Made by a program: the position numbers and the translations under genes | Notes under the pieces: generated by a model | The model's input: the letters and a program-made list of their open reading frames with translations, nothing else | Told to the model about the DNA's origin: nothing | The model's database searches: none | Shown: positions 25,502-35,249 of the stretch, piece after piece | Numbering within the stretch: position 1 is the stretch's first letter | Layout: each line of letters opens with the position of its first letter | NCBI RefSeq assembly: GCF_011393025.1 | Contig: NZ_JAAOEO010000003.1 | Location: 124,001 to 188,000 of the forward strand | Direction: 5' to 3' | Source of the DNA: Neobacillus terrae | GTDB taxonomy: Bacteria > Bacillota > Bacilli > Bacillales > Cytobacillaceae | DNA length: 64,000 bases

Positions 25502-26110
25502 ATGGAAATGCTAAAAATTTTTAATGATGTTCGCAAAGAAATTGGAGTAGCCAGCAGGGATGAGGTTCATAGGCTGGGTTACTGGCATGAAACCTTCCAT
25601 TGCTGGATTGTCAGCCCAGGAGCAGAATATATCTATTTACAGCTTAGGAGTAAGACAAAAAAGGATTATCCAAACCTCCTGGACATTACCGCTGCAGGGC
25701 ACCTCTTGGCGGATGAAACAGCCGAGGATGGAGTCAGAGAGATTAAAGAGGAACTTGGTATAGACGTTCCCTTTGAAAAGCTCATCCCGCTCGGTATTAT
25801 TGGTTACAGTATGATTCAGGGTGACTTGATTGATAAAGAGTTTGCTAATGTGTTTCTCTATGAAGCGGAAATAGATTGGGACGATTTTGTTTTACAGGAA
25901 GAGGAAGTAGCCGGGATCGTAAGAGTTAAATTTGAGGATTTCTGTGATTTTTGGATGGGGGAAGCGGAATGGATCCGAATTGAAGGATTTAAAACTGTCA
26001 GCGGTAATAGGTTTGCAGTTGATAGAGTTGTCAGCAAAGACTGCTTCGTGCCACATGATCAAAATTATTTTGAAAAGATAATAGCATCCATACAACTTCT
26101 CTATAATTAA
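25502..26110 (+). CDS. Nudix hydrolase
   Basis: 202 residues. The Nudix box begins at AGHLL, continues through ETAEDG and ends REIKEELGI, giving G-x5-E-x7-REUxEExGU intact, around residues 64-86. N-terminal RLGYWHETFHCWI and the later EFANVFLYE segment resemble the YfcD/isopentenyl-diphosphate-isomerase-like Nudix group. It hydrolyses a nucleoside-diphosphate-linked or similar compound; substrate unknown. ATG 25502 follows GAGGT by about 8 bases; ATG 25508 is an alternative. Divergent from the CPBP peptide operon, with its own terminator. Confidence 0.88.
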   Translation: MEMLKIFNDVRKEIGVASRDEVHRLGYWHETFHCWIVSPGAEYIYLQLRSKTKKDYPNLLDITAAGHLLADETAEDGVREIKEELGIDVPFEKLIPLGIIGYSMIQGDLIDKEFANVFLYEAEIDWDDFVLQEEEVAGIVRVKFEDFCDFWMGEAEWIRIEGFKTVSGNRFAVDRVVSKDCFVPHDQNYFEKIIASIQLLYN

Positions 26111-26143
26111 TTACTTCAAATGATTATTCTATGTTTCTCATTC

Positions 26144-26174
26144 CGGAGCTTGTAACATCAAGCTCCGTATTTTA
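26144..26174 (+). terminator. Terminator of the Nudix gene
   Basis: CGGAGCTTG, 6-base loop, CAAGCTCCG, then TATTTTATT. Confidence 0.85.
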
Positions 26175-26247
26175 TTGCACTAACAGGGCGTAAGTAATCT
26201 TATTAACCTAATATACAGAATAAATATTAAATAATCCTTGTACTATG

Positions 26248-26273
26248 TGAAATGTATGTGGCACTCATACGAC
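26248..26273 (+). promoter_or_regulatory. Putative ECF-type promoter of the sigma factor operon
   Basis: TGAAAT at 26248-26253, a 16-base spacer, and CGAC at 26270-26273. This matches the sigma-X/sigma-W style consensus (TGwAAC, 16-17, CGaC/CGTA) and would allow autoregulation. A CTCATAC / GTATGAG inverted repeat overlaps the -10 and expected transcription start. Confidence 0.6.
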
Positions 26274-26322
26274 TAATTGTATGAGCATAAAAAACCGGAG
26301 GGGAAATGGAGTTGGCCAGCTG

Positions 26323-26823
26323 ATGATTAGCAATAAAATTTCGGAGTGGTTCTACTTGTATAACAAAGATATATACCATTTTTTAGTTTATTATATCGGT
26401 TCAAGTGATGTGGAAGATCTGGTACAGGAAGTTTTTATCCGAGCAATTAAGGGCTTTGATACTTTTCAGGAAAAATCAAGTCCTAAAACCTGGCTTTTTT
26501 CGATTGCACGTAATGTGGGGATAGATGAAATAAGAAAAAGTAAGCGTTTAAGGATGAAACAAATGATTAAGTTCTGGAATGAAGAAACGGATAAGGAAAC
26601 GCCGGAGAAAATTCTCCAACTAAATGAAAATAACAGGTTGCTTTATGACTCAATCCAATCCTTAAAAGCAAATTATCGAGATGTGGTCATCCTTAGAGGG
26701 ATTAAAGAACTCTCTGTATCTGAAACAGCATCAATACTAAATTGGAATGAAAATAAAGTTCGTATTACCTATCATCGTGCGTTAAAGGCACTACAAAAAA
26801 GTATAGGAGGATTTTCTCTATGA
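26323..26823 (+). CDS. ECF RNA polymerase sigma factor (SigX-like)
   Basis: Region 2 (about residues 8-70) has YHFLVYYIG..DVEDLVQEVFIRAIKGF and TWLFSIARNVGIDEIRK; region 4 (about 108-160) has LKANYRDVVILRGIKELS and an HTH with NKVRITYHRALKAL. Size and spacing are those of ECF sigma factors. The longest frame starts at ATG 26281, but that lies almost at the predicted transcription start and homologues begin close to ISEWFYLY, so I prefer ATG 26323. An SD GGAGG at 26297-26301 fits a five-codon mini-ORF (ATG 26306, stop TGA overlapping ATG 26323), suggesting coupled initiation. The stop overlaps the next gene as ATGA, the usual sigma/anti-sigma arrangement. Confidence 0.85.
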   Translation: MISNKISEWFYLYNKDIYHFLVYYIGSSDVEDLVQEVFIRAIKGFDTFQEKSSPKTWLFSIARNVGIDEIRKSKRLRMKQMIKFWNEETDKETPEKILQLNENNRLLYDSIQSLKANYRDVVILRGIKELSVSETASILNWNENKVRITYHRALKALQKSIGGFSL

Positions 26824-27602
26824 AAAATAAATTTCATGATTTAGAGAGAAAAATTCGATCATTACCGGAACCTGATTATGATAAAAAGTTTTCTAAAGAA
26901 ACACAGAATACCATCCATGAAAACCTATTACAACTTGCAAGTTCATTTGATAAGAAGAAAAAGAGGAGTGGCAGATTAATGAAAAGGATTTCTATTGGTC
27001 TAGCAAGTCTTGCTGCCTTCGTGTTATTCGCAGTTCTTACTATTCCTTTCATTGGGGATAAGCCTTCAAGTACCGGGTCAAATAAACAGGGGCACCAAAA
27101 TAACAAAGTTACTACAATAGACAAAAACAAAGGAAAAAATGATAAAGATGCGAATAATCAAACCAAAACTGATAATAAATTAACAAAAAATATTCTTTAT
27201 GAAAATACAGAATATGGATTTTCCTTTACGTTACCAAAAAGTTGGGAGGGTTACAAAGTTTTAACGGATTCTTGGGATGGTATTTCTTCGGACCAACAAA
27301 ACAAATTAATTGAACATGGTAAAATTCTTTCAATTAGACACCCTGATTGGACGGAGGAAAAACCGAGACAAGATATCCCGATTATGATTTTTACTCTCAA
27401 TCAATGGTCCTCACTTAGTAAGGGGGAATTTCATATTGGCGCAGCTCCTGTCGGTCCAACAATGCTGGGACAAAATAATGAATATGTTTTCGCGCTTCCA
27501 GCTAGATACAACTTTGCATTTCCAGAGGGTTATCAAGAGGTAGAAAACATTTTAGAAAACCAACCCCTTCAACCTAAAAATATAGGAAGTGACCAAAAAT
27601 AA
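26820..27602 (+). CDS. Membrane protein, probable anti-sigma factor of the ECF sigma
   Basis: Starts in the ATGA overlap with the sigma gene. A charged cytoplasmic N-terminus of about 55 residues precedes one membrane helix (about residues 57-78), then a low-complexity Lys/Asn/Asp linker and an extracellular domain from about 118 (YENTEYGFSFTLPKSWEGYKV). Topology and position are those of single-span anti-sigma factors such as RsiX, but I see no zinc-binding ZAS motif, so assignment rests on context. The outer domain resembles the PsbP/DUF4367-like surface folds loosely. Terminated by the bidirectional hairpin at 27710. Confidence 0.7.
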   Translation: MKNKFHDLERKIRSLPEPDYDKKFSKETQNTIHENLLQLASSFDKKKKRSGRLMKRISIGLASLAAFVLFAVLTIPFIGDKPSSTGSNKQGHQNNKVTTIDKNKGKNDKDANNQTKTDNKLTKNILYENTEYGFSFTLPKSWEGYKVLTDSWDGISSDQQNKLIEHGKILSIRHPDWTEEKPRQDIPIMIFTLNQWSSLSKGEFHIGAAPVGPTMLGQNNEYVFALPARYNFAFPEGYQEVENILENQPLQPKNIGSDQK

Positions 27603-27709
27603 TATGTAAACAAACGTCTAACAAAAATGGAACAGGTTTTTTTTGAAGTGAATTTCTTAAAAAACTTTAGGCTATGTCTAATTCTAATTGATAAAAAGTC
27701 ATAATGAAG

Positions 27710-27742
27710 AAAACTCGCCATTTTGGGGCGAGTTTTACTTTT
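27710..27742. terminator. Bidirectional terminator between anti-sigma gene and yaaN
   Basis: AAAACTCGCC, 7-base loop, GGCGAGTTTT with A and T runs on both flanks; convergent genes end on both sides. Confidence 0.85.
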
Positions 27743-27770
27743 TTATAAACCTATAGAAAAGTGCAAGCTT

Positions 27771-28919
27771 TTAGTTCCCTTTAATATGAAGCAGCTTTTG
27801 ACGGAGCTCTTCCTCCATCACAGCAAGATCGTTTTCTGCCTGGCGTCTTTTAGAGCGGCCTTCCTCCTGGATTCTTAAAGTTTCCTCCAGAGTGGAAATC
27901 AGGCTTTCCTGTGTTTTCTTCAATGTTTCAATATCGACAAGTCCTCGCTCATTTTCACGAGCCGTTTCAATGGTATTTGTTTTCAGCATTTCAGCATTTT
28001 TCAGCAGGAGATCATTTGTTGTTTTCGATACCTGCTTTTGTGCTTTCATGGCATGGCGCTGGCGAATAAGTGTCAATGCAATGGCGACCTGGTTTTTCCA
28101 TAGAGGTATCGCTGTCATAATCGAAGACTGGATTTTTTCCACGAGTACCTGATTTGTGTTTTGAATCAGGCGTATTTGCGGTGCGCTCTGAATTGTAATT
28201 TCCCTGCTAAGCTTCAGGTCATACAATCGCTTGTCGAGACGATCAGCAAACTGCACCATATCATTAACTTCCTGGAATTTCATCTGGTCCTGTGAGGTTT
28301 CTGCTTCCTTTTTTAATTGAGGAATGGTTTTTTCATAGAGTTCCTCAAGCTTCAGTTCCCCTGCCGCTATATAAATATTTAATGCATGGAAATATTCCTT
28401 GTTGTGTTCATAAAGGTTTTCCAGCATTGAGATATCGGACAATAGGGCATTTTTGCTGCGATCTAGCTTTACACTGATCCGTTCGATCTGAGCACCTGTT
28501 TTCTGGTACTTTGATAGAACCTCCTGAATAGAGTCCGATATTTTCCCAAACATTCTTGCCAGAAAAGACGGCTTTTCTGATCTAAGCTCATCAGGGTTCA
28601 TTTCATTCAGCCTTTTCATCAGGTCGCTGATGATTTCCCCTATTTCCCCCACATCCTGTTTTTGAACGTGTTCCAGCATGGTGTGGGAAAAGGAAAGGAG
28701 CTTACCTTGGGCCTGGGTTCCGTAGGTAATAATCGCCTGGTGATTTTTTGGGTCAATTTGCTCCGCAAGCTGGTAGGCCTTGGCTTTGTTTTCTTCAGGA
28801 ATAACGTCAATTAATCTTGTTGGCTTTGAAGCTTGGGGCTTCGTTGCTTCTTTAAAAATATCTATATTACCAAAAGGATCGGCTAACATATCGTCCATCA
28901 AGTTTTTTGGTTCGTTCAT
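27771..28919 (-). CDS. yaaN: TelA/YaaN-family toxic anion resistance protein
   Basis: 382 residues, almost entirely helical and coiled-coil. It carries the TelA-family pattern ([17 protein letters not shown] segment, then [24 protein letters not shown], then [24 protein letters not shown] and [12 protein letters not shown]). Family members are linked to tellurite and other toxic anion or cell-envelope stress resistance; the mechanism is not settled. It follows xpaC with a TAATG one-base overlap, the same order as xpaC-yaaN in B. subtilis, so the two are co-translated. Start ATG 28919 has AGGAGG at a good distance. Confidence 0.9.
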   Translation of the reverse strand: MNEPKNLMDDMLADPFGNIDIFKEATKPQASKPTRLIDVIPEENKAKAYQLAEQIDPKNHQAIITYGTQAQGKLLSFSHTMLEHVQKQDVGEIGEIISDLMKRLNEMNPDELRSEKPSFLARMFGKISDSIQEVLSKYQKTGAQIERISVKLDRSKNALLSDISMLENLYEHNKEYFHALNIYIAAGELKLEELYEKTIPQLKKEAETSQDQMKFQEVNDMVQFADRLDKRLYDLKLSREITIQSAPQIRLIQNTNQVLVEKIQSSIMTAIPLWKNQVAIALTLIRQRHAMKAQKQVSKTTNDLLLKNAEMLKTNTIETARENERGLVDIETLKKTQESLISTLEETLRIQEEGRSKRRQAENDLAVMEEELRQKLLHIKGN

Positions 28920-29554
28920 TATTTTAACCTCCTGGTTTCATCAGGTTTTATCGAAAGCTTGGCAACATCCATTTCATAATTTAAATGTTCAATATCAGCC
29001 GAGATCACCTGATATAAGTCATTCTCGATGACTGTCTTCATTTCCTCCAGAAGATGTCGGGTGTCATTAAGTGATTGGCCAAGCTCTCTGTTTTTTGTCG
29101 GCTGCCCAGATAGGAAGTTAAATTTCTCTGTTAGTTCAAGCACCGTGTCAAGATGTGAAAAATAAAAGGTTTGGGCTTCATAAAAACGCTTCGGTTCCCT
29201 CTTGGTCATGCTATATATTTTTCGGACCATCCTTAAAATGTCGATCCTGTCTTTTAATGACGTAATTTGCTTGATTGAAAACAGTGTCTTGTTCAGCCGG
29301 CTGATTTTTTGTTTAGCTTCATCAAGGTTCTTTTTTATATACCTATATTCTCTTCTTGTCAGACCGTGCTTTTTTAGGAATCGGCGTTTCATTACGGCTG
29401 AAACGAGAAGCCAAATCATAGCACCACTTGCCAACGCTATTCCTGAAGACAGCAGGAAGGTTTTATCAAAAGCAAAAAAGCTAATAAGCCACACAATAAA
29501 GGCTGTTGGCAGTGTAATAAACGTTCTTACTAGGAACGATAAAAACGGGTTCAT
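28919..29554 (-). CDS. xpaC: XpaC-family membrane protein
   Basis: Two hydrophobic helices (about residues 8-28 and 33-53), then a helical cytoplasmic region ([20 protein letters not shown] onward). Matches XpaC, named for 5-bromo-4-chloroindolyl phosphate hydrolysis, by length (211 versus about 204) and by its position directly before yaaN. Its real activity is unclear; it may form a membrane-stress complex with YaaN (inference). Confidence 0.85.
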   Translation of the reverse strand: MNPFLSFLVRTFITLPTAFIVWLISFFAFDKTFLLSSGIALASGAMIWLLVSAVMKRRFLKKHGLTRREYRYIKKNLDEAKQKISRLNKTLFSIKQITSLKDRIDILRMVRKIYSMTKREPKRFYEAQTFYFSHLDTVLELTEKFNFLSGQPTKNRELGQSLNDTRHLLEEMKTVIENDLYQVISADIEHLNYEMDVAKLSIKPDETRRLK

Positions 29555-29724
29555 TGAACATCGACTCCTGAAAAAATTTCCTTATTACATACGAGGAATT
29601 TAAAAATTTCGTTTCATCCCAATTTAAAGATATTCCTCTAACTTCCATTTTACTGCAGTTGGTTTGGATTTTCTACAGACCTAGATAGTAACAGACACTA
29701 AGACTTGAGGCGTATTTTCCCCAT

Positions 29725-29753
29725 CAAAAAAGCGCCTCCTCGAAGAGATGCGC
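29725..29753 (-). terminator. Terminator of the 65-aa membrane protein gene
   Basis: Minus strand GCGCATCTC, TTCG loop, AGGAGGCGC, then six T residues. Confidence 0.82.
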
Positions 29754-29767
29754 CTCAAAATTATTCT

Positions 29768-29965
29768 TTATATATCTAACCTGTAATTCTCTCTTATTAC
29801 GCCCGTGCAGAAATATAAAACACATTCTAATGACCAAATTATATATGCAAAGCCCCATGTCATGAACAAAGCTTTGGAATTTCCGGGGAATACAATAAGA
29901 TCCCAAATAGTAGCAGATATTACAACAAGACACATCAGTGCAGCGTTTCTAACAATCCATGCCAT
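29768..29965 (-). CDS. Small two-span membrane protein
   Basis: 65 residues with two hydrophobic helices (about 8-25 and 33-53) and a positively charged tail. ATG 29965 is preceded by AAAGGGGTG at a good distance, and a strong terminator follows the stop. Family not recognised. An overlapping frame at 29724-29933 lacks a ribosome site and is not supported. Confidence 0.7.
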   Translation of the reverse strand: MAWIVRNAALMCLVVISATIWDLIVFPGNSKALFMTWGFAYIIWSLECVLYFCTGVIRENYRLDI

Positions 29966-30412
29966 GTTAACACCCCTTTAAGGTTTCAATAATTATAGTA
30001 TTCCCATGCAGGTAAACGATAAACTAGTCCTAACATATCATATCTCAAAGTTCATTAAGTAGTTGTCGCTATTTCTACTTTGCTAATAATAAAATACCGA
30101 CAGTTTACTTGATTTTTAGGTATATATTGATAATTAACAACAAAAGGAAAATCCCCGTTTGCAAAACCAAGCCGGCTTTGTTTGTGTTAAAAATGCAGTA
30201 GGACTCCTATTATGGCTGGAAATTGGGTATAATATTAGAATATGGTTTTTTAAGCGTGGCGGCGCTGGGCTTTGTTTTAAGAAGCTGAATATGAGCGTGG
30301 AATGCTGCGTAATGAGGATAAACATTTATTGTGAGTGATATTGGTTTCTGATAGATTGGCTGGTTTCAGCCTGTTTTTGAGTTCATTTTTATAAAAGGAG
30401 GTTTTGACGGAG
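29966..30412. other. Divergent intergenic region upstream of ywqB
   Basis: A TATAAT at 30228-30233 could be the -10 of a promoter reading toward ywqB, but its -35 is poor and it is about 180 bases from the start. No ORF with a ribosome site. Base composition changes to more GC at the start of ywqB. Confidence 0.4.
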
Positions 30413-32038
30413 ATGTCGATGCCTGCTAGTGGTTATGTCCGGGCGATGTCGGAATGGGTGATGGAGAAGCTGCGGCCTGAGGCTGAGGAGGATGCACGGC
30501 TGGTTCAGAAAGGATTGATGCTGTACCGCCAGGGCCTGGTGAAGATTGATTGGATTGATGAGGATGAAGTTAAGGCGACGGTTCAGGATGTAATGCCGGC
30601 TAAAGTGGTGCTTGATCTTACTTTCTTGGATATGAGCAGCTGTTCCTGTCCTGGTGACGATTTGTGCCGCCATCAGCTCTCGGTGTTTTTCAGTGTGTAT
30701 TCACGTGAGGCGAGTGTGGCTGCGTGGATGGATACATGGCGGAGGCCGGTTAAGGAGAAGAATGTGCTGACAACGCTGGGGATCCAGAAGGCGAAGGACC
30801 TTATTAAGGCGAACGGAATTTTGAAGCCTGATTATACCAGATGGATAGAGTCCTTTGAGGAGAGTTTCAAGGAGATTGTGCTGTCGAAAAATTCTTCTAA
30901 TCTTTATATAGTAGCAGAGCTTTTCAAGATTTATATGCGGCGTATTCGTGCAGGTGCTCCGATTGAGCAGGAATGGAAGCTTTTGTATGAGCTGGTGGCT
31001 TCTGTGTATTCGTTCCGACGTCTGGCCGAACTGTGCGGGGAAATGGGACCTGCAGGTACTTCACTCCGTGAGACTTATGAAAATATGTTTTCCCAGCTCT
31101 TGGATGAAGCGGAGTCTCTTGTTCACAGACTTGGAGTGCAGGCGATGCCATTTGCTTTTGATGAGTTTATTGAGAAGCTGAAGGATGAAGCATTTTCTCT
31201 GCTGGCACCAAATGATGACCTTGTTTATGAGAGGATTTACTTATACCGCCTTCTTTGGACGCATCTTTTTAAAAAGAAGTCTTGGCGTGAGGATGAGCTT
31301 GAAAAAATCCGGGTGAGCTTTGAAAATGTGCTTGATTGGCAAAATCCTCTGCCATTAATGATTGCAGGAGTCCATATTAATTTTGTGCTCCAGCGGGATG
31401 AAAAGGCACTTGGCTTGATTGAAGCTATTAAGGGGACAGAAGCTGTTCCATATCTTTTATACTGGATTAATTGGTTTACAAGCCAAAAAGCCTGGGACCG
31501 GGCTGAGCCGGTTGTGGAGTTGTTTATTCAAAAGATAAAGAGATATATGGACGAACTTAATTATTATGGAACAATGAGTTTTACTAAAATGTCCTTAAAG
31601 GCCATTTCGCCATTCTGCGAGGCTACTGACCGACAGGATTTATATGAGCGTGCGATGCTGCAAATGATGCCTTTTAGTTATCGGGAGTACGAGCGCCAAC
31701 TGTTTGAACAGGGGCAATATGAAAAATGGGGCGAGCTTCAGGCCTTCCTTGGATATGATTTGGATCAGCTTCCTTCCGAGAGGCTGAAGGTGATAGAAAA
31801 AGAAATGCCGGAGGTGCTGATGAGCCTCCTTCATCAAAATGCCCAGCAGCAGATTGATTTAAAAAACCGCCAAAGCTACCGGCGTGCGGTTCGTCGGTTG
31901 AAGAAGCTCAGGACGATGTATAAAAAACAAAAGCGCCTGGATGACTGGCAATTCTTTTTTGACAGTCTTTTGGAGCGGACGAAACGGCTGCGCGCTTTTC
32001 AGGAAGAATGCCAAAGGAGCAAGCTGATTGATGCTTAG
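30413..32038 (+). CDS. ywqB: SWIM zinc-finger protein YwqB
   Basis: The SWIM motif CxCxnCxH appears as CSCPGDDLCRH near residues 76-85. The remaining 450 residues are helical and match YwqB in length and in being the immediate upstream partner of the SNF2 helicase YwqA. SWIM fingers bind DNA or protein, so YwqB probably assists the ATPase. ATG 30413 is preferred; a TTG at 30404 sits only two bases after GGAGG. The stop overlaps the start of ywqA, implying coupling. Confidence 0.88.
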   Translation: MSMPASGYVRAMSEWVMEKLRPEAEEDARLVQKGLMLYRQGLVKIDWIDEDEVKATVQDVMPAKVVLDLTFLDMSSCSCPGDDLCRHQLSVFFSVYSREASVAAWMDTWRRPVKEKNVLTTLGIQKAKDLIKANGILKPDYTRWIESFEESFKEIVLSKNSSNLYIVAELFKIYMRRIRAGAPIEQEWKLLYELVASVYSFRRLAELCGEMGPAGTSLRETYENMFSQLLDEAESLVHRLGVQAMPFAFDEFIEKLKDEAFSLLAPNDDLVYERIYLYRLLWTHLFKKKSWREDELEKIRVSFENVLDWQNPLPLMIAGVHINFVLQRDEKALGLIEAIKGTEAVPYLLYWINWFTSQKAWDRAEPVVELFIQKIKRYMDELNYYGTMSFTKMSLKAISPFCEATDRQDLYERAMLQMMPFSYREYERQLFEQGQYEKWGELQAFLGYDLDQLPSERLKVIEKEMPEVLMSLLHQNAQQQIDLKNRQSYRRAVRRLKKLRTMYKKQKRLDDWQFFFDSLLERTKRLRAFQEECQRSKLIDA

Positions 32039-34985
32039 TACAAAATTTTTCAAACTGGATATTATGTCGCTTGAGGATAATCTTTATTTATTATGGGCCA
32101 AGGATGAGGACGGGCATATGATTGAGCCCAGCCAATGGAAGAATCTTTTGTTCAGCCGGCACGAGGAAAGTTATTATGGAACGATGCTTGAGTTCGGGAA
32201 GGTCAATGGGGTTGAAGGCGTTATTGTTAATGGCTGGCAGCTTGTTTCGCTGTTTTCCCGTGAATCGTTCAACCGGTTTGTTACCTGGGACTGGAGTGAA
32301 GACGCTGAAGTATGCCTTGCTGCTAGTCACGCTCTTTATGAAGGAATCGTTGAAAAAGACTGGCTCCCCGATTTTGCCGCGATGGAGGATGGAGAATTTC
32401 GCTGGCAGCTCCCCGAGCGGGTTAAGGATGAATTTGATGGATCCTTTTGGAAACAGACTCTATCGGACGGTGATTCTGAAGATGAGGCGGACCGTACGGT
32501 GGCCAGCTTTATTTCATCGCTGTATAATGATGCGCTGGATTCCTATTTAACGCGCAATCCTGAAATGAAGAATGCATTTGGGCCAAAGCTGCGTCTTTTG
32601 AAGGAACAAAAAATTCCTGCAGCAGAGCTTTCACAATTTTTTGATGAGAATAGCTGGCTTGAATGGGTTGGAATTAAAGAGAGTCCTCTCCCCTTTACTA
32701 TTGGTCTTCGGCTGAATGAACCAGAAGATGGCGAGGGATTCTGGCTGCTTGAGGTATTTTTGCGCAGCAAGAAAAAGCCGGACCAGGTATACGTCTCTGA
32801 TGATAAAAAGCGGCCAGCTGCCTGGAAGGAATTTGCCGATGACGTGGAGCGGGAGAAAGAACGATGGGTTCGTCTGATCCCTTGGCTTGGTACCTATGGC
32901 CGGCTTAAGGAATCGCTCACAGAGGAAGAAGCGTGGATCTTTTTAACCGAAGCAAGTGAAACACTTGTGGCTCTTGATGTTGAAATACTCCTTCCCGGCT
33001 GGTGGCAAGTAATGAAGACTGCCAACCTGAAGGTGAAGGCCTCCCTTAGAGGCACTGCAAGCCACCGACCTTCGTTTGTAGGACTTCAGGCCATGCTTGA
33101 TTTTAACTGGCGCTTTTCGATGAATGGTGTGGATTTGTCAGAAGATGAGTTTCATTCCCTTGTTGAGGAAAAGCGGCGTCTTGTGTATATTCGCGGCCGC
33201 TGGGTGAAGCTTGATCCGCAGTTTATCCGCCAAATTCAGGAAGTGATGAAAAAAGCTGAAAAAGAAGGCCTCCAGGTACGCGATCTTCTGGAGCAGGAGC
33301 TTTCAGAAGGCACTGGATCAGAGGATGAGCTTGAAAATCCAAAAGCCTTTGCCAAGATTCAAATCGAGATGAACCGCCAGTGGAAGCAAATGATCAGGCA
33401 GCTGTCGGAAACAAGTGAAATTCCGCTTCAGCCTGTGCCCTCTAGTTTTCATGGCGAACTCCGCCCGTACCAGCACTTTGGGATGAGCTGGCTGTTGTTT
33501 TTGCGTCAGTATGGATTTGGTGCGCTGCTTGCTGATGATATGGGACTTGGAAAAACCGTACAGCTAATTTCTTATTTATTGTCGGTTAAGGAAAATGAAA
33601 AACAACCCGATAAGGGTGGCACAGCCATTGTAGAGGAAATGGCAGCAGGTCACGAAGTGGAAGCTGCAGACACACAGGATTTCGTCAGCAGGAAATCAGC
33701 GCCCAGCCCTTCGAAAGAGGAAGTAAAGGGAGCGCTTATCATCTGCCCTACCTCCGTTCTCGGCAACTGGCAAAAAGAATTAGAACGATTTGCCCCTGAT
33801 CTAGATGTATATTTGCATTATGGCTCAAACCGTCTGAAGGAAGAAGATTTCATTGAAAGGGTTAGGACAGCAGACGTTGTTCTCACCTCGTATGGGCTTA
33901 GCCATTTGGATTCAGATGAATTCCAGTCGGTTAAATGGAGTTCTATTGCCATAGATGAGGCGCAGAATATTAAAAATGCAGGTACAAAGCAATCCCGTGC
34001 TGTACGTGATTTGAAAGGACGACATCATATTGCTCTGACCGGAACCCCGATGGAAAACCGGCTTACTGAACTCTGGTCCATCTTTGATTTTGCGAATCAT
34101 GGATATCTAGGCAGCTTAGGCCAATTCCAGAAGCGTTTTGTTATTCCGATTGAGAAGGATGAAAAGAAGGAAAAGGTTCAGGAGCTTCAGTCTTTAATCC
34201 GGCCCTTCCTACTTCGCCGGACGAAGAAGGATGAAGAGGTTGCCCTCAATCTGCCGGATAAGCAGGAACAGAAAGAGTACTGCCCGCTTACTGCTGAGCA
34301 GGCTTCCCTTTATGAACAGCTTGTCCGCGATACCTTTGCTGAGATAGAAAAATTATCCGGCTTTGAGCGCAAGGGGCTTATTTTGCAAATGTTAAGTAGG
34401 CTGAAACAGCTTTGCGATCACCCGGCCCTCTACCTAAAAGAAAAGCCAGCTCAAAACCTGCTTGAACGCTCGGCAAAGATGGAAAAGCTGGATGATTTGG
34501 TTGATGCCGTTCTTGAGCAGGATGAAAGCTGCCTAATTTTTACTCAGTATATCGGTATGGGTGAAATGATTAAAACACAGTTAAAGAAGAAGTTTAAGAT
34601 TGAGGTGCCTTTCCTGAATGGAAGTATGCCAAAGCATAAGCGTGACGAATTGATTGAAGCTTTTCAGGCCCGCAAGTTCCCTGTCCTGCTACTTTCGCTT
34701 AAGGCCGGCGGCACTGGTCTAAACCTGACAGCGGCCAACCATGTTATCCACTACGACCGGTGGTGGAACCCTGCAGTTGAAAACCAGGCTACCGACCGTG
34801 CCTACCGGATTGGCCAGCAGCGATTCGTGCATGTACACAAGCTGATCTGTACCGGAACGCTTGAGGAAAAAATTGATGCTATGCTTGAGAAAAAACAATC
34901 GCTTAATGATCAGATCATCCAGAGTGAAAACTGGATAACTGAACTTTCTACAGATGAATTGCGTGATTTGGTTTATTTAAAATAA
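32031..34985 (+). CDS. ywqA: SNF2-family DNA-dependent ATPase YwqA
   Basis: The N-terminal 450 residues include an SNF2-associated region; the ATPase follows with motif I DDMGLGKT (about residue 505), DEAQ box (about 642), motif III LTGTPMENR, and the helicase C domain with SLKAGGTGLNLTAANHVIHYD and QATDRAYRIGQ. A 45-residue acidic insertion separates motif I from Ia. No long helicase unwinding hallmarks; SNF2 proteins translocate on duplex DNA to remodel protein-DNA complexes. ATG 32031 or TTG 32028 are both possible; AAAGGAG at 32013-32019 favours either. It overlaps the ywqB stop. Confidence 0.92.
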   Translation: MLSTKFFKLDIMSLEDNLYLLWAKDEDGHMIEPSQWKNLLFSRHEESYYGTMLEFGKVNGVEGVIVNGWQLVSLFSRESFNRFVTWDWSEDAEVCLAASHALYEGIVEKDWLPDFAAMEDGEFRWQLPERVKDEFDGSFWKQTLSDGDSEDEADRTVASFISSLYNDALDSYLTRNPEMKNAFGPKLRLLKEQKIPAAELSQFFDENSWLEWVGIKESPLPFTIGLRLNEPEDGEGFWLLEVFLRSKKKPDQVYVSDDKKRPAAWKEFADDVEREKERWVRLIPWLGTYGRLKESLTEEEAWIFLTEASETLVALDVEILLPGWWQVMKTANLKVKASLRGTASHRPSFVGLQAMLDFNWRFSMNGVDLSEDEFHSLVEEKRRLVYIRGRWVKLDPQFIRQIQEVMKKAEKEGLQVRDLLEQELSEGTGSEDELENPKAFAKIQIEMNRQWKQMIRQLSETSEIPLQPVPSSFHGELRPYQHFGMSWLLFLRQYGFGALLADDMGLGKTVQLISYLLSVKENEKQPDKGGTAIVEEMAAGHEVEAADTQDFVSRKSAPSPSKEEVKGALIICPTSVLGNWQKELERFAPDLDVYLHYGSNRLKEEDFIERVRTADVVLTSYGLSHLDSDEFQSVKWSSIAIDEAQNIKNAGTKQSRAVRDLKGRHHIALTGTPMENRLTELWSIFDFANHGYLGSLGQFQKRFVIPIEKDEKKEKVQELQSLIRPFLLRRTKKDEEVALNLPDKQEQKEYCPLTAEQASLYEQLVRDTFAEIEKLSGFERKGLILQMLSRLKQLCDHPALYLKEKPAQNLLERSAKMEKLDDLVDAVLEQDESCLIFTQYIGMGEMIKTQLKKKFKIEVPFLNGSMPKHKRDELIEAFQARKFPVLLLSLKAGGTGLNLTAANHVIHYDRWWNPAVENQATDRAYRIGQQRFVHVHKLICTGTLEEKIDAMLEKKQSLNDQIIQSENWITELSTDELRDLVYLK

Positions 34986-34990
34986 ATATA

Positions 34991-35014
34991 GGCTGTCCGA
35001 TATTGGGCAGCCTA
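34991..35014 (+). terminator. Possible terminator of ywqBA
   Basis: AGGCTGTCC, GATATT loop, GGGCAGCCT, but the following sequence ACAATTTTGG has only a short T run, so termination may be inefficient. Confidence 0.5.
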
Positions 35015-35249
35015 CAATTTTGGTTAAAATATCTCTTTACTTTATCATTAACATTTTTATCCTTATAGTAGACTATGCTGTTTTATTTCCTCCAGGCGAA
35101 TTAGCCTTCTGAAAGAGCTCACTTCCACACAAATCATCAGTGGAATCCCATACCATCTTTCCAATGATAAAAATAACAGAGGAAAGAACAAATATGAATA
35201 TTAGTTTCCACCTAAATTCCCCAATGATGAACCTCAGTTATTTAGGTTA

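Noticed and set aside
29724..29933. 69-codon minus-strand ORF in the 65-aa gene
   Set aside because: Reads through the terminator and has no SD; the 65-aa frame at 29768-29965 has one.
30240..34985. Horizontal transfer of ywqB-ywqA because of higher GC
   Set aside because: The order is conserved with B. subtilis, the motifs are intact and no mobile element borders it; composition change alone is weak evidence.
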